Shown here: positions 17,030 to 25,287 of the stretch, in pieces
How positions within the stretch are numbered: position 1 is the stretch's first letter
How the letters are laid out: each line of letters starts with the position of its first letter
Translations under genes and position numbers: made by a program
Notes under the pieces: model-generated
What the model was told of the DNA's origin: nothing
Databases searched by the model: none
Seen by the model: the letters and a program-made list of their open reading frames with translations, nothing else
Source of the DNA: Kitasatospora herbaricolor
GTDB lineage: Bacteria; Actinomycetota; Actinomycetes; Streptomycetales; Streptomycetaceae
Assembly: GCF_030813695.1 (NCBI RefSeq)
Contig: NZ_JAUSVA010000002.1
Coordinates: 4,774,001-4,838,000 of the forward strand
DNA: 64,000 nt
Reading direction: 5' to 3'

Positions 17030-17486
17030 CCACAATCTCCTGGTACGTACGGGAGCGAGGTGCTGCGGACGCAGCCTCTGTGGTGACCCCGGAGCGGTCG
17101 GCCGGGCAGGTCGCGCCGTCGGGCGGCGGCGGATCCGGCCCGAGGCGGACATGCTGTGGAAGGCCGTGCCCGTGGAACGGCCTGAAGCCCCCTCGACTCC
17201 CCCGACCCCCGACGGTGGGATCACCGAGGGTCGTTATATCAGTCGCGGTACGACAATCAGGACCGGGCCGTCGACCCGTCGGGCCCTGTTCACCGTGCCT
17301 CGCCCCGCCACGGCGCCCCAGGTCCACGCCCGAGCCCGCGCGCGCACCCGCGCGCACCCGCTCGGACCCGCGCTCCTGCGCCCGCTCTGCCGTCCACACG
17401 CCCGCGCGCACATGCCGGCGCCCGCTCGGGGAGCCGGGCGGGCGCTGGGACGGGTGCGGGGGAGGGACCGGGACGGCCGGCCGCGG
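17030..17486. other. Intergenic region upstream of the S53 peptidase gene
   Basis: No convincing gene lies in these 457 bases. The part next to the peptidase gene includes an AT-richer patch near 17232-17255 that could hold its leftward promoter. The stretch 17325-17410 is low-complexity, dominated by alternating CGCGCACC-like units. Confidence 0.45.
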
Positions 17487-17864
17487 TCAGTCCTTGTCGA
17501 GGGCCAGGCTGAGGCCCCAGGAGACCAGGCTGATGATCAGCGCGCCGAACAGGGCGGCCCAGAAGCCGTCGACGTGGAAGTCCAGGTCGAGCTTGTCCGA
17601 GGCCCACGAGGTCAGCCACAGCATCAGGGCGTTGATCACGAAGGTGATCAGGCCCAGCGTCAGCACGAACAGCGGCAGCGAGAACAGCTTCACCACCGGC
17701 TTGATCAGCCAGTTCACCACGCCGAAGATCAGCGCCACCGCGATCACGGTGAGCGTCTGCTGCCCCCAGGTGTCCTGTCCCGACAGGGTGATGCCCGTGA
17801 CGATCCAGGCGGCGACCCAGATCGCCGCCGCGTTGATGAGTGTCTTGATGGCGAAAGATTTCAC
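17487..17864 (-). CDS. Phage-holin-family small membrane protein (PF04020 type)
   Basis: This 125-residue protein starting at GTG 17864 has four hydrophobic helices: INAAAIWVAAWIVTGITL, LTVIAVALIFGVVNWLI, LFSLPLFVLTLGLITFVINA and a C-terminal FWAALFGALIISLVSWGL. The NWLIKPVVKLFSLPL segment is characteristic of this widespread chromosomal family. The database name includes holin, but members are common in genomes without prophage and no lysis genes are nearby. ATG 17906 is an upstream alternative, but the family normally starts at the KSFAIKTLINAAA segment. Confidence 0.8.
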   Translation of the reverse strand: MKSFAIKTLINAAAIWVAAWIVTGITLSGQDTWGQQTLTVIAVALIFGVVNWLIKPVVKLFSLPLFVLTLGLITFVINALMLWLTSWASDKLDLDFHVDGFWAALFGALIISLVSWGLSLALDKD

Positions 17865-18311
17865 GGTTGAACACGTATCCCATCTGGTGGCCGGAGGTTG
17901 GTACATACGATGCCCGACCCGGGGGCCGTGAACCTAGGCCCGGAGGCCCTCACTTTTCGGGGCCGCCCCGACCCCTCGGAGCCGCCTGAGCAGCGGGCTT
18001 GTCCGGGACGCCGGAGCGGGACGGCCGGACCCGTGGCGCCTGCGGACAACTCCCGTGCCGGCCGGGCCGGCCAGGGGCGGAGAGGTACGATCGGCCGCAG
18101 CCGCAGCCGCAGCCGCAGCCGCAGCCGCAGCCGCAGCCGCAGCCGCCGTCCACGGCCGCGTCCCTGGCACTGTCCCGCGAGGCTCGGAAGGAGCTCGCCC
18201 CATGATTCCCGACCCGACCGGTGCTGCCCGCCCGGCCCTCGTCCCCCTCCCGGTCGCGTCCGGCGCGTCCGCCGGCGCGGTTCGGGCCGCCGGCTCCGGC
18301 ACGGTCCCGGC
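17865..18311. other. Divergent intergenic region, holin-like gene / cupin gene
   Basis: A 447-base spacer contains the CCGCAG repeat. Open frames through it lack the normal codon pattern and read through the repeat, so I consider it non-coding. Confidence 0.5.
18095..18142. repeat. Eight tandem CCGCAG hexamers
   Basis: Eight perfect copies of CCGCAG, followed by two CCG triplets, lie about 170 bases before the cupin gene in the divergent intergenic region 17865-18311. No gene with credible codon bias covers the repeat. It could be a length-variable promoter-proximal tract. Confidence 0.85.
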
Positions 18312-18629
18312 ATGAAGGTGTTCCGGCTCGACCAGCTCGACGCGGAGCGTGCCGCGAACGAGGGCGCGTACCTGCGCTTCCTGAAGGAGCGCCACATGTC
18401 GGCCGGCCTCTACGCCCTCTCCCCCGGCGACACCGACCCGCAGACCGCACACGCCCAGGACGAGATCTACCAGGTGGTCAGCGGCCGGGCCGAACTGACC
18501 GTGGGGGACGAGACCACCACCGTCGGCCGGGGCACCGTGGCCTACGTGCCGGCGGGGGTGCCGCACCGCTTCCACCACATCACCGAGGAACTGCGGGTGC
18601 TGGTGGTGTTCTCCCCGCCGGAGGACTGA
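18312..18629 (+). CDS. Single-domain cupin protein
   Basis: This 105-residue protein has one double-stranded beta-helix cupin domain. HAQDEIYQVVSGRAELTVGD is motif 1 (H, E and a later G) and VPAGVPHRFHHI is motif 2 with His. The metal-binding His/Glu set looks complete. Function is unknown; such proteins can be dioxygenases, isomerases or small-molecule sensors. It ends 42 bases before the tenA riboswitch and may or may not share transcription with tenA. Confidence 0.75.
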   Translation: MKVFRLDQLDAERAANEGAYLRFLKERHMSAGLYALSPGDTDPQTAHAQDEIYQVVSGRAELTVGDETTTVGRGTVAYVPAGVPHRFHHITEELRVLVVFSPPED

Positions 18630-18670
18630 GCGGGCCCGGCGGGTAGGGTCGGCCCCGACCAGTCCGTGAT

Positions 18671-18785
18671 CACCGCGGGAGCCCGTGGCAGCGGGCTGAG
18701 AGGACGCCGGCCGGCACGTACGGCAGGTGATGCCGGGTGCCGGCGGCCGCGTCGACCGCCAGAACCTGGCCGTGACAGGGGAGCG
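18671..18785 (+). ncRNA. TPP (THI-box) riboswitch variant upstream of tenA
   Basis: GCCCG(TGGCAG)CGGGC forms P2, followed by the invariant CTGAGAGG of the pyrimidine-sensor arm. A long P3 arm is closed by GACGC/GCGTC, then CGACCGCCAGAACCTG. After AACCTG the sequence is GGCCGTGACAGG, so P4 can form as CCTG/CAGG. The P5 helix and the usual GGATNATGCC segment of the pyrophosphate-sensor arm are absent, unlike the canonical copy at 32161. It ends about 30 bases before the tenA start, with GGAGGGAG available for translational control. Confidence 0.75.
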
Positions 18786-18815
18786 CCCCGTCCGGGACAG
18801 GGAGGGAGCAGCACC

Positions 18816-19502
18816 ATGACCCCGAGCCGCACCGAGCCGCGCAGCCTGACCGACGAGCTGTGGGCGTCGATCGAGCCGGTCTACGCGAAGATCCTCGACC
18901 ATCCGTTCCTCGGCGGCCTGACCGACGGGACCCTGCCGCGGGCCGCCTTCCGGCACTTCGTCGTCCAGGACTCGCACTACCTGCGCGACTACGCCCGGGC
19001 CCTGGCCGTCTGCGCCGCCAAGGCGCCCGACGAGGCGGACGTCCGGGCGTTCGCCGACGACGCGGTGGGCGCGCTCGCCGCGGAGCAGGGCATGCACGCC
19101 GAGTTCATGGACGCCTTCGGCGACAGTGCCGAGCAGGCCGCCGCCGAGCCCGTGCTGCCGACCACCCGGGCCTACACCAGCTACCTGCTGGCGACCGTCT
19201 ACGGCGGCTCGTTCGCCGAGGCGGTGGCGGCGGTGCTGCCCTGCTACTGGATCTACGCCCGGGTCGGCCGGGAACTGCTCGCCAAGTCCTCGCCGGACCC
19301 GCTGTACGCCAGGTGGATCGCCACCTACGGCGACGAGGCCTTCCAGTCGGTGGTCCGCCGGGTGCTGGCGCTCACCGACCGGCTCGGCGAGGAGGTCTCC
19401 CCGGCCGAACGGCGGCGGGTGGTGGAGCACTTCACCACCACCTCGCGCTACGAGTGGATGTTCTGGGACGCGGCCTGGCGCGGCGAGACCTGGCCGGTCT
19501 GA
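18816..19502 (+). CDS. tenA: TenA-family aminopyrimidine aminohydrolase (thiaminase II)
   Basis: This 228-residue all-helical protein has the TenA active-site set: Asp52 in FVVQDSHYLRDYARAL, Cys143 in AVLPCYWIYARVG, and Glu213 in RYEWMFWDAAW. The family hydrolyses 4-amino-5-aminomethyl-2-methylpyrimidine to HMP, salvaging degraded thiamine, and can also cleave thiamine. GGAGGGAG at 18801-18808 sets the start at ATG 18816. A THI-box element directly upstream places it under thiamine-linked control, as for thiC at 32285. Confidence 0.92.
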   Translation: MTPSRTEPRSLTDELWASIEPVYAKILDHPFLGGLTDGTLPRAAFRHFVVQDSHYLRDYARALAVCAAKAPDEADVRAFADDAVGALAAEQGMHAEFMDAFGDSAEQAAAEPVLPTTRAYTSYLLATVYGGSFAEAVAAVLPCYWIYARVGRELLAKSSPDPLYARWIATYGDEAFQSVVRRVLALTDRLGEEVSPAERRRVVEHFTTTSRYEWMFWDAAWRGETWPV

Positions 19503-19554
19503 GCCGGCATGAGCCGGTCCGAGCCGGTCCGAGCCGGTCCGGCGACCGGTGGAT

Positions 19555-19599
19555 GGACGGTGGCCGGCCCGCGACGCGAGCGCGGGCCGGCCACCGTCC
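19555..19599. terminator. Strong hairpin between tenA and the module protein
   Basis: A perfect 19-bp stem with a seven-base loop lies between convergent stops at 19502 and 19665. Three direct GAGCCGGTCC copies at 19511-19540 precede it. Confidence 0.7.
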
Positions 19600-19664
19600 T
19601 TCGTCCGGGCCGTCATCCGTCGTGCCGGCGGCCCGGACGGTGCCGTCGGCGGCCCTGCGGCGGC

Positions 19665-20969
19665 TCAGCCGTTGGTGAACCAGCCGGTCACGTCGACGAT
19701 CTCGTGGGTGGCGCCGCTGCGGTTGTCGACCTCCACCCCGCCGCCCCCGAGCTTGGCGGTGACGCCGTTGGCCGAGGTCCCGCCCGCGGTGAAGTTGACG
19801 TTCGAGGTGTTCGGCAGGGGAGTGCCCGCCGGGTGCACGACCAGGTGCCCGGCGGTGTCCGGTTCGGTCGCGGTCACGTTGAGGGTGGCGGCGGTGGCCT
19901 CGGCGGGGATGCCCGCGGCGCCCGCCACGGGCACGGTGGTCGAGCTGTACGGCGGGCGCTTGCCCCCGCTCGTCCGGGTGTCGAGGAGCCGGGCCGGCGC
20001 CATGGCGGAGTAGAGCCCGTGGCCGGTGGGGCCGTAGTACCCCACCAGGTCGACGATGACGTGCACGCTGCCGACGTGGTTGTAGAGGTTGATCTTGTCG
20101 CCGTAGTTCAGCGGCACGACCACCTGGTTGGGAACGGTCCGGCCGGGGGCGAAGTTGATGTTGGAGGTGCTGGGCACGAACTGCAGGGGCGGGAAGACGG
20201 TCAGGAAGCTGTCCGCGTCGGGGTCGGTGACCGTGACGTTCAGGACCACGGCGGTGGCGCCGCGCGTGCCGAGGTCCTCGCGCCCGACGACCAGGCCGCG
20301 GCTGGTGTCCGGCCCGAGCTTGGTGCCGGAGCCCTCGCGGGTGTCCAGCAGCCGGGTCGGCGTCGTGGGTTCGTACTTGGCGGCGGCACCGGGCTGGTAG
20401 TAGCCGAGGATGTCGATCACCACATGGGTCGCGCCGGTGTGGTTGTAGACGTTGATCGTCGGCAGGTGCTGGTCCCCCCCGGAGCCGGGCACGGAGACGT
20501 TCTGCGCCACCGGCACCGTGACCAGGTTGGACACGGTCTGCCCGACGGTGAAGTTCACGCTCGACGTGGTCGGCACCGTCCGCGGGGCGCCCGCCATCGC
20601 GCTCAGACTGAGGTAGCCGTCGGTGGTCGGGGCGGTGGCGGTCACGTTGACCACCACGGCGGTGGCGTCCGCCGGGACGACGTTCGCCCGGGCCGGCGGC
20701 ATGTGGCCGGTGTAGGGCGCGAGCGGGACGGTGAGGTTCTCGTCGGGGCCCATCGGCGAGTAGCTCGCCCACGTGGTGAGGAACGAGTTCCTGGTGTCGT
20801 AGGCGCGGATCGGGTTCACCGGCACGTAGCCGGCCGGCGCGGTGGGAGCCGGGGCGACGGCGGGTGCGACGGCGGGTGCGGCCGTGGCCGTTCCGGTGGC
20901 GAGGGCGGAGAGTGGCAGGGCGAGGGCCGTGAGCAGGGCCAGGGCGGCTGCCGGGCGGCGCAGGAGCAT
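19665..20969 (-). CDS. Secreted protein made of three RLLDTR...GYY modules
   Basis: This 434-residue protein has a signal peptide at residues 1-31 or so (MLLRRPAAALALLTALALPL, ALATGTATAA). Three tandem ~125-130-residue modules then fill the rest, about 45-180, 183-305 and 306-434. Each module starts with P-x-R-x-x-DTR, continues with an A-x-x-x-NVTxT strand, an S-N-V/I-N-F segment and a V-x-N-x-V-x-V-P stretch, and closes with H-x-I-V-D-x-x-G-Y/W-Y/F. The last residues are GWFTNG. There is no catalytic domain, anchor helix or LPXTG signal. Homologous triplets end the proteins at 13949 and 27201. I do not recognise a named family; a carbohydrate- or envelope-binding role is only a guess. Confidence 0.75.
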   Translation of the reverse strand: MLLRRPAAALALLTALALPLSALATGTATAAPAVAPAVAPAPTAPAGYVPVNPIRAYDTRNSFLTTWASYSPMGPDENLTVPLAPYTGHMPPARANVVPADATAVVVNVTATAPTTDGYLSLSAMAGAPRTVPTTSSVNFTVGQTVSNLVTVPVAQNVSVPGSGGDQHLPTINVYNHTGATHVVIDILGYYQPGAAAKYEPTTPTRLLDTREGSGTKLGPDTSRGLVVGREDLGTRGATAVVLNVTVTDPDADSFLTVFPPLQFVPSTSNINFAPGRTVPNQVVVPLNYGDKINLYNHVGSVHVIVDLVGYYGPTGHGLYSAMAPARLLDTRTSGGKRPPYSSTTVPVAGAAGIPAEATAATLNVTATEPDTAGHLVVHPAGTPLPNTSNVNFTAGGTSANGVTAKLGGGGVEVDNRSGATHEIVDVTGWFTNG

Positions 20970-21332
20970 GGTGTGGATTCCCCCAGGAGGACGGAGCGCA
21001 GAGGTGCCCGGCGGCCTGCCTCCGTGAAGCCGCGCGTACCTGATAGACCCCCGGCGGACCGCCGGGGTTGCACGGGTCTCGAAACTTTGTCCGCGGCGGG
21101 CGGGTTGGGGATTCCCGCGCGCTTCCGGGCCGGCCGCCGGGCCCGGATCCGGCGTGGATCCGACCCGGACTCGGGGTCGGGCGTCGGGGTTGCGGCTCGG
21201 GGTGATCTCCGGGTTCTCTCGGGGCCGCAGCCCCTCGTTCCGCCGCATCGGCACCCGTACGATCGAAGTACCGAAGCAGACGGGATGCGGCACCAGAAGG
21301 CAGCCGGCCCGAGGGGAGAGTAAGGAACCGAC
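20970..21332. other. Divergent intergenic region, module protein / DUF5326 gene
   Basis: These 363 bases hold a perfect hairpin with nine-base arms around a single A (21049-21067) in the presumed leader of the leftward gene. An AT-richer stretch near 21080-21092 may carry its promoter. No gene is supported. Confidence 0.5.
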
Positions 21333-21533
21333 ATGGCTGAGCTCTGGAAGTCGCTGCCCTCGTGGGTGCGGAACATCGTCGTCCCGATCATCGTGCTGAT
21401 CCTGGCCTGGAACATCCTGTGGTTCGTGGTGGGCGTGGTGGGAGCCCTGATCGGACTGCTGCTCAAGGCCCTGGTGGTGGTGGGCATCGCCGCGGCCGTG
21501 GTGATCCTGGTGAAGAAGGCCGCCAAGAGCTGA
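21333..21533 (+). CDS. DUF5326-family small membrane protein
   Basis: This 66-residue protein has two hydrophobic helices, about residues 14-42 and 44-60, and a C-terminal KKAAKS. It starts MAELWKSLPSWVRNIVVPII. AAGGAA six bases upstream supports ATG 21333. The family is conserved across Streptomyces without assigned function. It stands alone, followed by a strong terminator. Confidence 0.8.
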   Translation: MAELWKSLPSWVRNIVVPIIVLILAWNILWFVVGVVGALIGLLLKALVVVGIAAAVVILVKKAAKS

Positions 21534-21539
21534 CCTCGA

Positions 21540-21585
21540 CGCCCGAGCGCCCGCACCCCCGGCCGGGGGTGCGGGCGCTCGGGCG
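21540..21585. terminator. Perfect 46-bp palindrome after the DUF5326 gene
   Basis: Exact 23-base complementary arms separate the convergent DUF5326 gene and the leftward operon ending at 21627. It can terminate transcripts from both sides. Confidence 0.7.
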
Positions 21586-21626
21586 TTCCCCGGCCCGGCG
21601 CCGGTCCGCCTCTGCCCGGGCCGGGT

Positions 21627-22586
21627 TCAGGCGCCCGGCCGCTCCGGCCGCTCCGGCCGGTCCCGCCGCTCCGGCCGTTCCTGCCGGGCCCGGCGTTCGA
21701 GCCGCTCCCGCCGCTCCCGCAGCAGGACGGTGTCGAGGTCCCAGCGGGGCCGCCACCCGGTGGCGCGGGCCCGGCCGATGTCCAGCACCACGCTGCGGGC
21801 CAACTGGTCGACCGCGTACGGGGTCAGGCCCGGCACCCGGCCGGTGCGGGCCGCGAACTCGGCCAGCCGGACGGGCAGGTGGCCGATCCGGGCCTCCCGG
21901 TCGTGGGCGCGCAGCACCCGGCGGACGGCCTCGTCGCGTCGGTACGGCCGGGCGTCGGCGATGTTGTACGCGCCGGGCGCCCAGTCGGCGGCGGCGAGGC
22001 AGGCGTCCGCGAGGTTCTGCACGGCGGTGAGGCTGAGCGCGACGTCCGGTCCGGGCAGCAGCAGCCGCCCCCGGCGGACCCGTTCCAGCAGCCGTGGCAC
22101 CAGGTGCGGATCCCCCGGCCCGTACACCGCGCGGGGGCGCAGCACCACGGCGCCGGCGGCCAGCGCGAGCCGCTCGCCCGCCGCCTTGCTCCGCCCGTAC
22201 GCGTTCAGGTGCCCGCCCGTGGTGGGGTGGTCCTCGCCCACCAGCGAGCGGTCGGGCCTCGGGTCGTAGACGCTCGCGCTGCTCACCCAGACCACCGGCC
22301 GTCCGGCCGCCGCTTCGAGCAGCCGCGCGGTGCCCTCGACGTTCACGGCGTACTGCCGCGCCTCGTCGGGGGAGCCGGGGGCCGGGTCGCCGACCGCCGC
22401 CGCGCAGTGGATCACCAGGTGGGCGCCGGCCAGGTCGGGGCGGCCGGCGGTGGCGTCCCAGGGGACGTGCCGGCCGACCGGGCCCGGGCTGCGGCCCAGG
22501 CAGAGCACCTCGGCGCCCTGCGCGGCGGCCGCGCGGGCCACCTGCGAGCCGCAGAAGCCGCTCGCGCCGGTGACGGCTATCCGCAT
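21627..22586 (-). CDS. NAD(P)-dependent epimerase/dehydratase-type reductase (OleD-like)
   Basis: This 319-residue extended SDR has the nucleotide-binding MRIAVTGASGFCGSQVARAA, a catalytic Ser region (VVWVSSASVYD) and the YGRSK Tyr/Lys pair in HLNAYGRSKAAGE. A run of charged RRERLERRARQERPERR residues ends the protein. In OleABCD and lipstatin-type pathways, enzymes of this 3-beta-HSD-like class reduce the beta-keto acid made by the condensing enzyme. Its start overlaps the P450 stop (TGATG). It is the last gene of the five-gene operon 27065-21627. Confidence 0.8.
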   Translation of the reverse strand: MRIAVTGASGFCGSQVARAAAAQGAEVLCLGRSPGPVGRHVPWDATAGRPDLAGAHLVIHCAAAVGDPAPGSPDEARQYAVNVEGTARLLEAAAGRPVVWVSSASVYDPRPDRSLVGEDHPTTGGHLNAYGRSKAAGERLALAAGAVVLRPRAVYGPGDPHLVPRLLERVRRGRLLLPGPDVALSLTAVQNLADACLAAADWAPGAYNIADARPYRRDEAVRRVLRAHDREARIGHLPVRLAEFAARTGRVPGLTPYAVDQLARSVVLDIGRARATGWRPRWDLDTVLLRERRERLERRARQERPERRDRPERPERPGA

Positions 22587-23737
22587 CACGGCGCGCACTT
22601 CCGCACCCGCGGTCCGGGCCCGGCCGGTGGTTCGGCCCGCGGTCCGGCCCGCATCCGCAGTTCGGCGTACCCGGGCAGGGCGGAGCGGCGGTCCACCCGG
22701 GCGCGCACCACGACGGGCCGGTACGGCGCCAGGGCCAGCAGGAGGTCGGCGAGCTGGGCGCGGGCCAGCCCGGCGCCCGGGCAGGCGTGCGGGCCGGCGC
22801 CGAACACGGCCTGGTTGGCGGAGGCCGGGTCGGCCGGGGTGTCGTCCTGGGCCCGGGCGGCGTGCCGGGCGACCAGGATCAGCCGGTCGCCGCGGCCGAC
22901 GGGACAGCCGGCGACGGTCGCGTCGGCGGCGGCGACCCGGGGCAGGAGCGGGGAGGGCGCGGTCAGCCGGAGCAGTTCGGCGGCCAGCCCGGGCGCGGTG
23001 ACGGGGGTGAGGCCCGCCCAGAGCCCGGCGTCGGCGCACCAGGCGGCGGCCCGCGGGAGGGCGGCCACCGTGGTGTTGACCGCGGCCACCGCGAGCATCG
23101 CGTCCAGGCTGTCGGGGAGCAGCGCGGTGAGTTCGGCGGCGGCCCGCGCGGCGGCGTCGGCGCTGCCGGGGCGGCGCCGGCCGGGCAGGTGGTCCCGGGC
23201 GGTGGCGGCGGCCGCGTCGGTCGCGGCCCGGGCGAGCAGGAGCGGATCGGCGGGGCAGGCGGTCAGCGCGGCGGTGGTGGCACCGGCCAGCTCCGCGGCC
23301 AGTTCGACCAGGTCGACGGTGGCGTGGCCGCCGGGGCCCAGGACGGCGAGCCGCTCGCCGAGGAGGCCCTGCCAGATCGGGCGCAGCCGCGCGACCGCGC
23401 CGCTGCCGAGGTCGGTGGCGAGCGTGCGGCGGGCGGCCCGGTGCCCGGCGCCGTCCTGGTCGAAGAGCAGTCCGCCGTCGGTGAGCCGGGCCGCGGCGCC
23501 GCCCGTGGTGCCCGCGGCGGTGCGGTCCAGCGGGACGCGGGTCAGCACCTCGCGGTAGGCCTCGGCGCCGTGCACCAGGACCGTCCGGCCGATCCGGACC
23601 ACCGGGCGGCGGCGGGTGGCGGCGAGCAGCGCGAACAGCACCGGGTGGCTGCGCAGGTAGACCTTGCGGTCGCGGCGGCGGGCGGTGCGCTGCGCCCTGC
23701 GGGGGGTGGCGTACGGCCCCACCAGCGGCGCGGTCAC
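22586..23737 (-). CDS. Cytochrome P450 with atypical I-helix
   Basis: This 383-residue soluble P450 has the heme motif FGAGPHACPGAG with Cys319 as the thiolate ligand, and the ExxR pair Glu254/Arg257 in AELLRLTAP. At the I-helix, where P450s normally have [AG]Gx[DE]T[TS], this protein has AAVNTT (residues 218-223): the acid is Asn and the Gly is Ala. This may change proton delivery or indicate an unusual reaction. The GTG start overlaps the ligase stop by four bases. No ferredoxin is adjacent. Confidence 0.88.
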   Translation of the reverse strand: MTAPLVGPYATPRRAQRTARRRDRKVYLRSHPVLFALLAATRRRPVVRIGRTVLVHGAEAYREVLTRVPLDRTAAGTTGGAAARLTDGGLLFDQDGAGHRAARRTLATDLGSGAVARLRPIWQGLLGERLAVLGPGGHATVDLVELAAELAGATTAALTACPADPLLLARAATDAAAATARDHLPGRRRPGSADAAARAAAELTALLPDSLDAMLAVAAVNTTVAALPRAAAWCADAGLWAGLTPVTAPGLAAELLRLTAPSPLLPRVAAADATVAGCPVGRGDRLILVARHAARAQDDTPADPASANQAVFGAGPHACPGAGLARAQLADLLLALAPYRPVVVRARVDRRSALPGYAELRMRAGPRAEPPAGPGPRVRKCAP

Positions 23738-25203
23738 CGGGCCAGCTCCTCGGCGCAGAACCGGGACGCGGCGCCGCGGTCGGGCTTGCGCGAGCGCCCG
23801 GCCAGCGGGACTTCGGCGAACAGGACGGCGTCCGGCCGGGCGCTGCCCATCCGGGCCAGCGGTGCCTCCAGGGCGGAGCGCAGCCGCCGTTCGTCCGTCC
23901 CGGAGCGCGGCTGGACCAGAGCCACCAGCCGCTCGTCGCCGTCCCCGTCCGGGACGCCGACCAGTACGGCCAGTTCGACCCCGGGCAGGTGCAGGGCAGG
24001 CTCGTACAGGCCGGGGTAGATGTTCTCGGCGCGGCGCAGCACCATGTCCTTGCAGCGGCCCGCCAGCGCGATCCGGCCGTCCGGGGTGAGCGTGGCGCGG
24101 TCCCCCGTGCGGATCCAGGGGTCGGGGTCCTCGCCGAGGTAGCGGTGGCGGGCGCCGGGCCCGGTGAGCAGCAGTTCGCCGTCCGGGGAGAGTGCGGCCC
24201 GCACACCGGGCAGCGGGTGGCCGACCAGGTCGCCGTCCCCGGTCCAGGCGGCCTTCTCGGCCTCCTCGACGGCCGCGGCGGGGAAGAGTTCGGTCAGTGC
24301 GTAGACGCTCCAGGCCTCGGCGGCGCCGGCCTGCTTGACCCGGCCGAGCAGGTCGGCGCCGGCCGGGGCGGAGCCCGTCCAGACCCGGCCGGAGAAGCGC
24401 GCCCCGGCGGTCAGTGCGGCGCGCAGCTGCGGTGGCGTCAGGTAGGTGTCGGACGGTGCCAGCCGGTGCAGCTGGCCGGCCAGGCCCCCCGGTGAGCGGG
24501 CCGGCAGGGCGACGGTGGCGCCGGCGGCGAGCGCGGGGACGAGCACGAAGAAGGTGCCGCCGAGGACGGTGGACCCCGGCTGCGGGCGGACCAGTCCGGC
24601 GACCGTCCGCAGGCCCGCCGCCAGGCCGGCCCGGCTGTGCACCACGGCACGCGGGCTGGCGGTGGTTCCGGAGGTGAAGACGATCACGGCGTCCGCGTCG
24701 GGGCCGGGGTCGGCGGCGGGTGGCGGGCCGCCGGCGGCCGGCCGCAGCCGGGGCGCGCAGCCGGGCAGCCGCGGTCCGAGGGTGGCGACCGGTCCGAGGG
24801 CGGCCAGCGGCGGCAGCGCGAGCCGGGCCCGGCGGGCCAGCGGCCGGGCCCAGCCGGCCACCGCCTGCGCGGTGGCGTCCGCCAGCACCAGCGTGGGCCG
24901 GGCCAGCGACAGCCGGGCCCGCAGCACGTCGGGCCCGGCGGACGGGTCCAGTACCGCGATCCGCACCCCGAGGTGGTGCGCGGCCAGCATCACGGCCAGG
25001 GCGCGCGGGCCGGGGCGGACGGCCACCCCGAGGGTGTCGCCGGGGGCCAGGCCGCGCCGGTGTAGGGCGGCGGCGTACGCCTCGGCGAGGTCCGCGAGGT
25101 CGGCCGCGCGGATCCGGGTCCGCACCGCGCCGGTCCTGGTCCGGTGCAGGACGGCGGGGCGGGTGCCGGCGGCGCGCAGCGCCGGGACGAGGGTTTCCAG
25201 CAC
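23734..25203 (-). CDS. Adenylate-forming acyl ligase (OleC-like or fatty-acyl type)
   Basis: This 489-residue ANL-superfamily enzyme has the P-loop VFTSGTTASPRAVVHS (around 194-209), a YALTELFP motif in the A5 position, the GDRATLTPDGRIALAGR hinge region and a C-terminal lysine in AGRSRKPDRGAAS. It should activate a carboxylate as acyl-adenylate. In the Ole pathway OleC uses ATP to close a beta-hydroxy acid into a beta-lactone, and the neighbouring KAS III and epimerase suggest that role. Ordinary CoA or carrier-protein loading is the alternative. The GTG start has AAAGG eight bases upstream. An 84-base gap separates it from the GT2 gene. Confidence 0.8.
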   Translation of the reverse strand: MLETLVPALRAAGTRPAVLHRTRTGAVRTRIRAADLADLAEAYAAALHRRGLAPGDTLGVAVRPGPRALAVMLAAHHLGVRIAVLDPSAGPDVLRARLSLARPTLVLADATAQAVAGWARPLARRARLALPPLAALGPVATLGPRLPGCAPRLRPAAGGPPPAADPGPDADAVIVFTSGTTASPRAVVHSRAGLAAGLRTVAGLVRPQPGSTVLGGTFFVLVPALAAGATVALPARSPGGLAGQLHRLAPSDTYLTPPQLRAALTAGARFSGRVWTGSAPAGADLLGRVKQAGAAEAWSVYALTELFPAAAVEEAEKAAWTGDGDLVGHPLPGVRAALSPDGELLLTGPGARHRYLGEDPDPWIRTGDRATLTPDGRIALAGRCKDMVLRRAENIYPGLYEPALHLPGVELAVLVGVPDGDGDERLVALVQPRSGTDERRLRSALEAPLARMGSARPDAVLFAEVPLAGRSRKPDRGAASRFCAEELAR

Positions 25204-25287
25204 GGGAGGACCTTTCTGTGCGGACGGCAGGGGCGCGGGCGGGAACGCAGGGGCTGCGGGCGGCGGTGTGGTGCGGGCGCGGCGCCG

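Noticed and set aside
17487-17864. Holin-family gene as sign of a prophage
   Set aside because: This family is chromosomal and widespread, and no endolysin, capsid, integrase or attachment site is nearby.
18095-18142. CCGCAG tandem repeat as a CRISPR-like array or coding repeat
   Set aside because: The repeats are contiguous six-base units without spacers, and no frame through them has normal codon bias.
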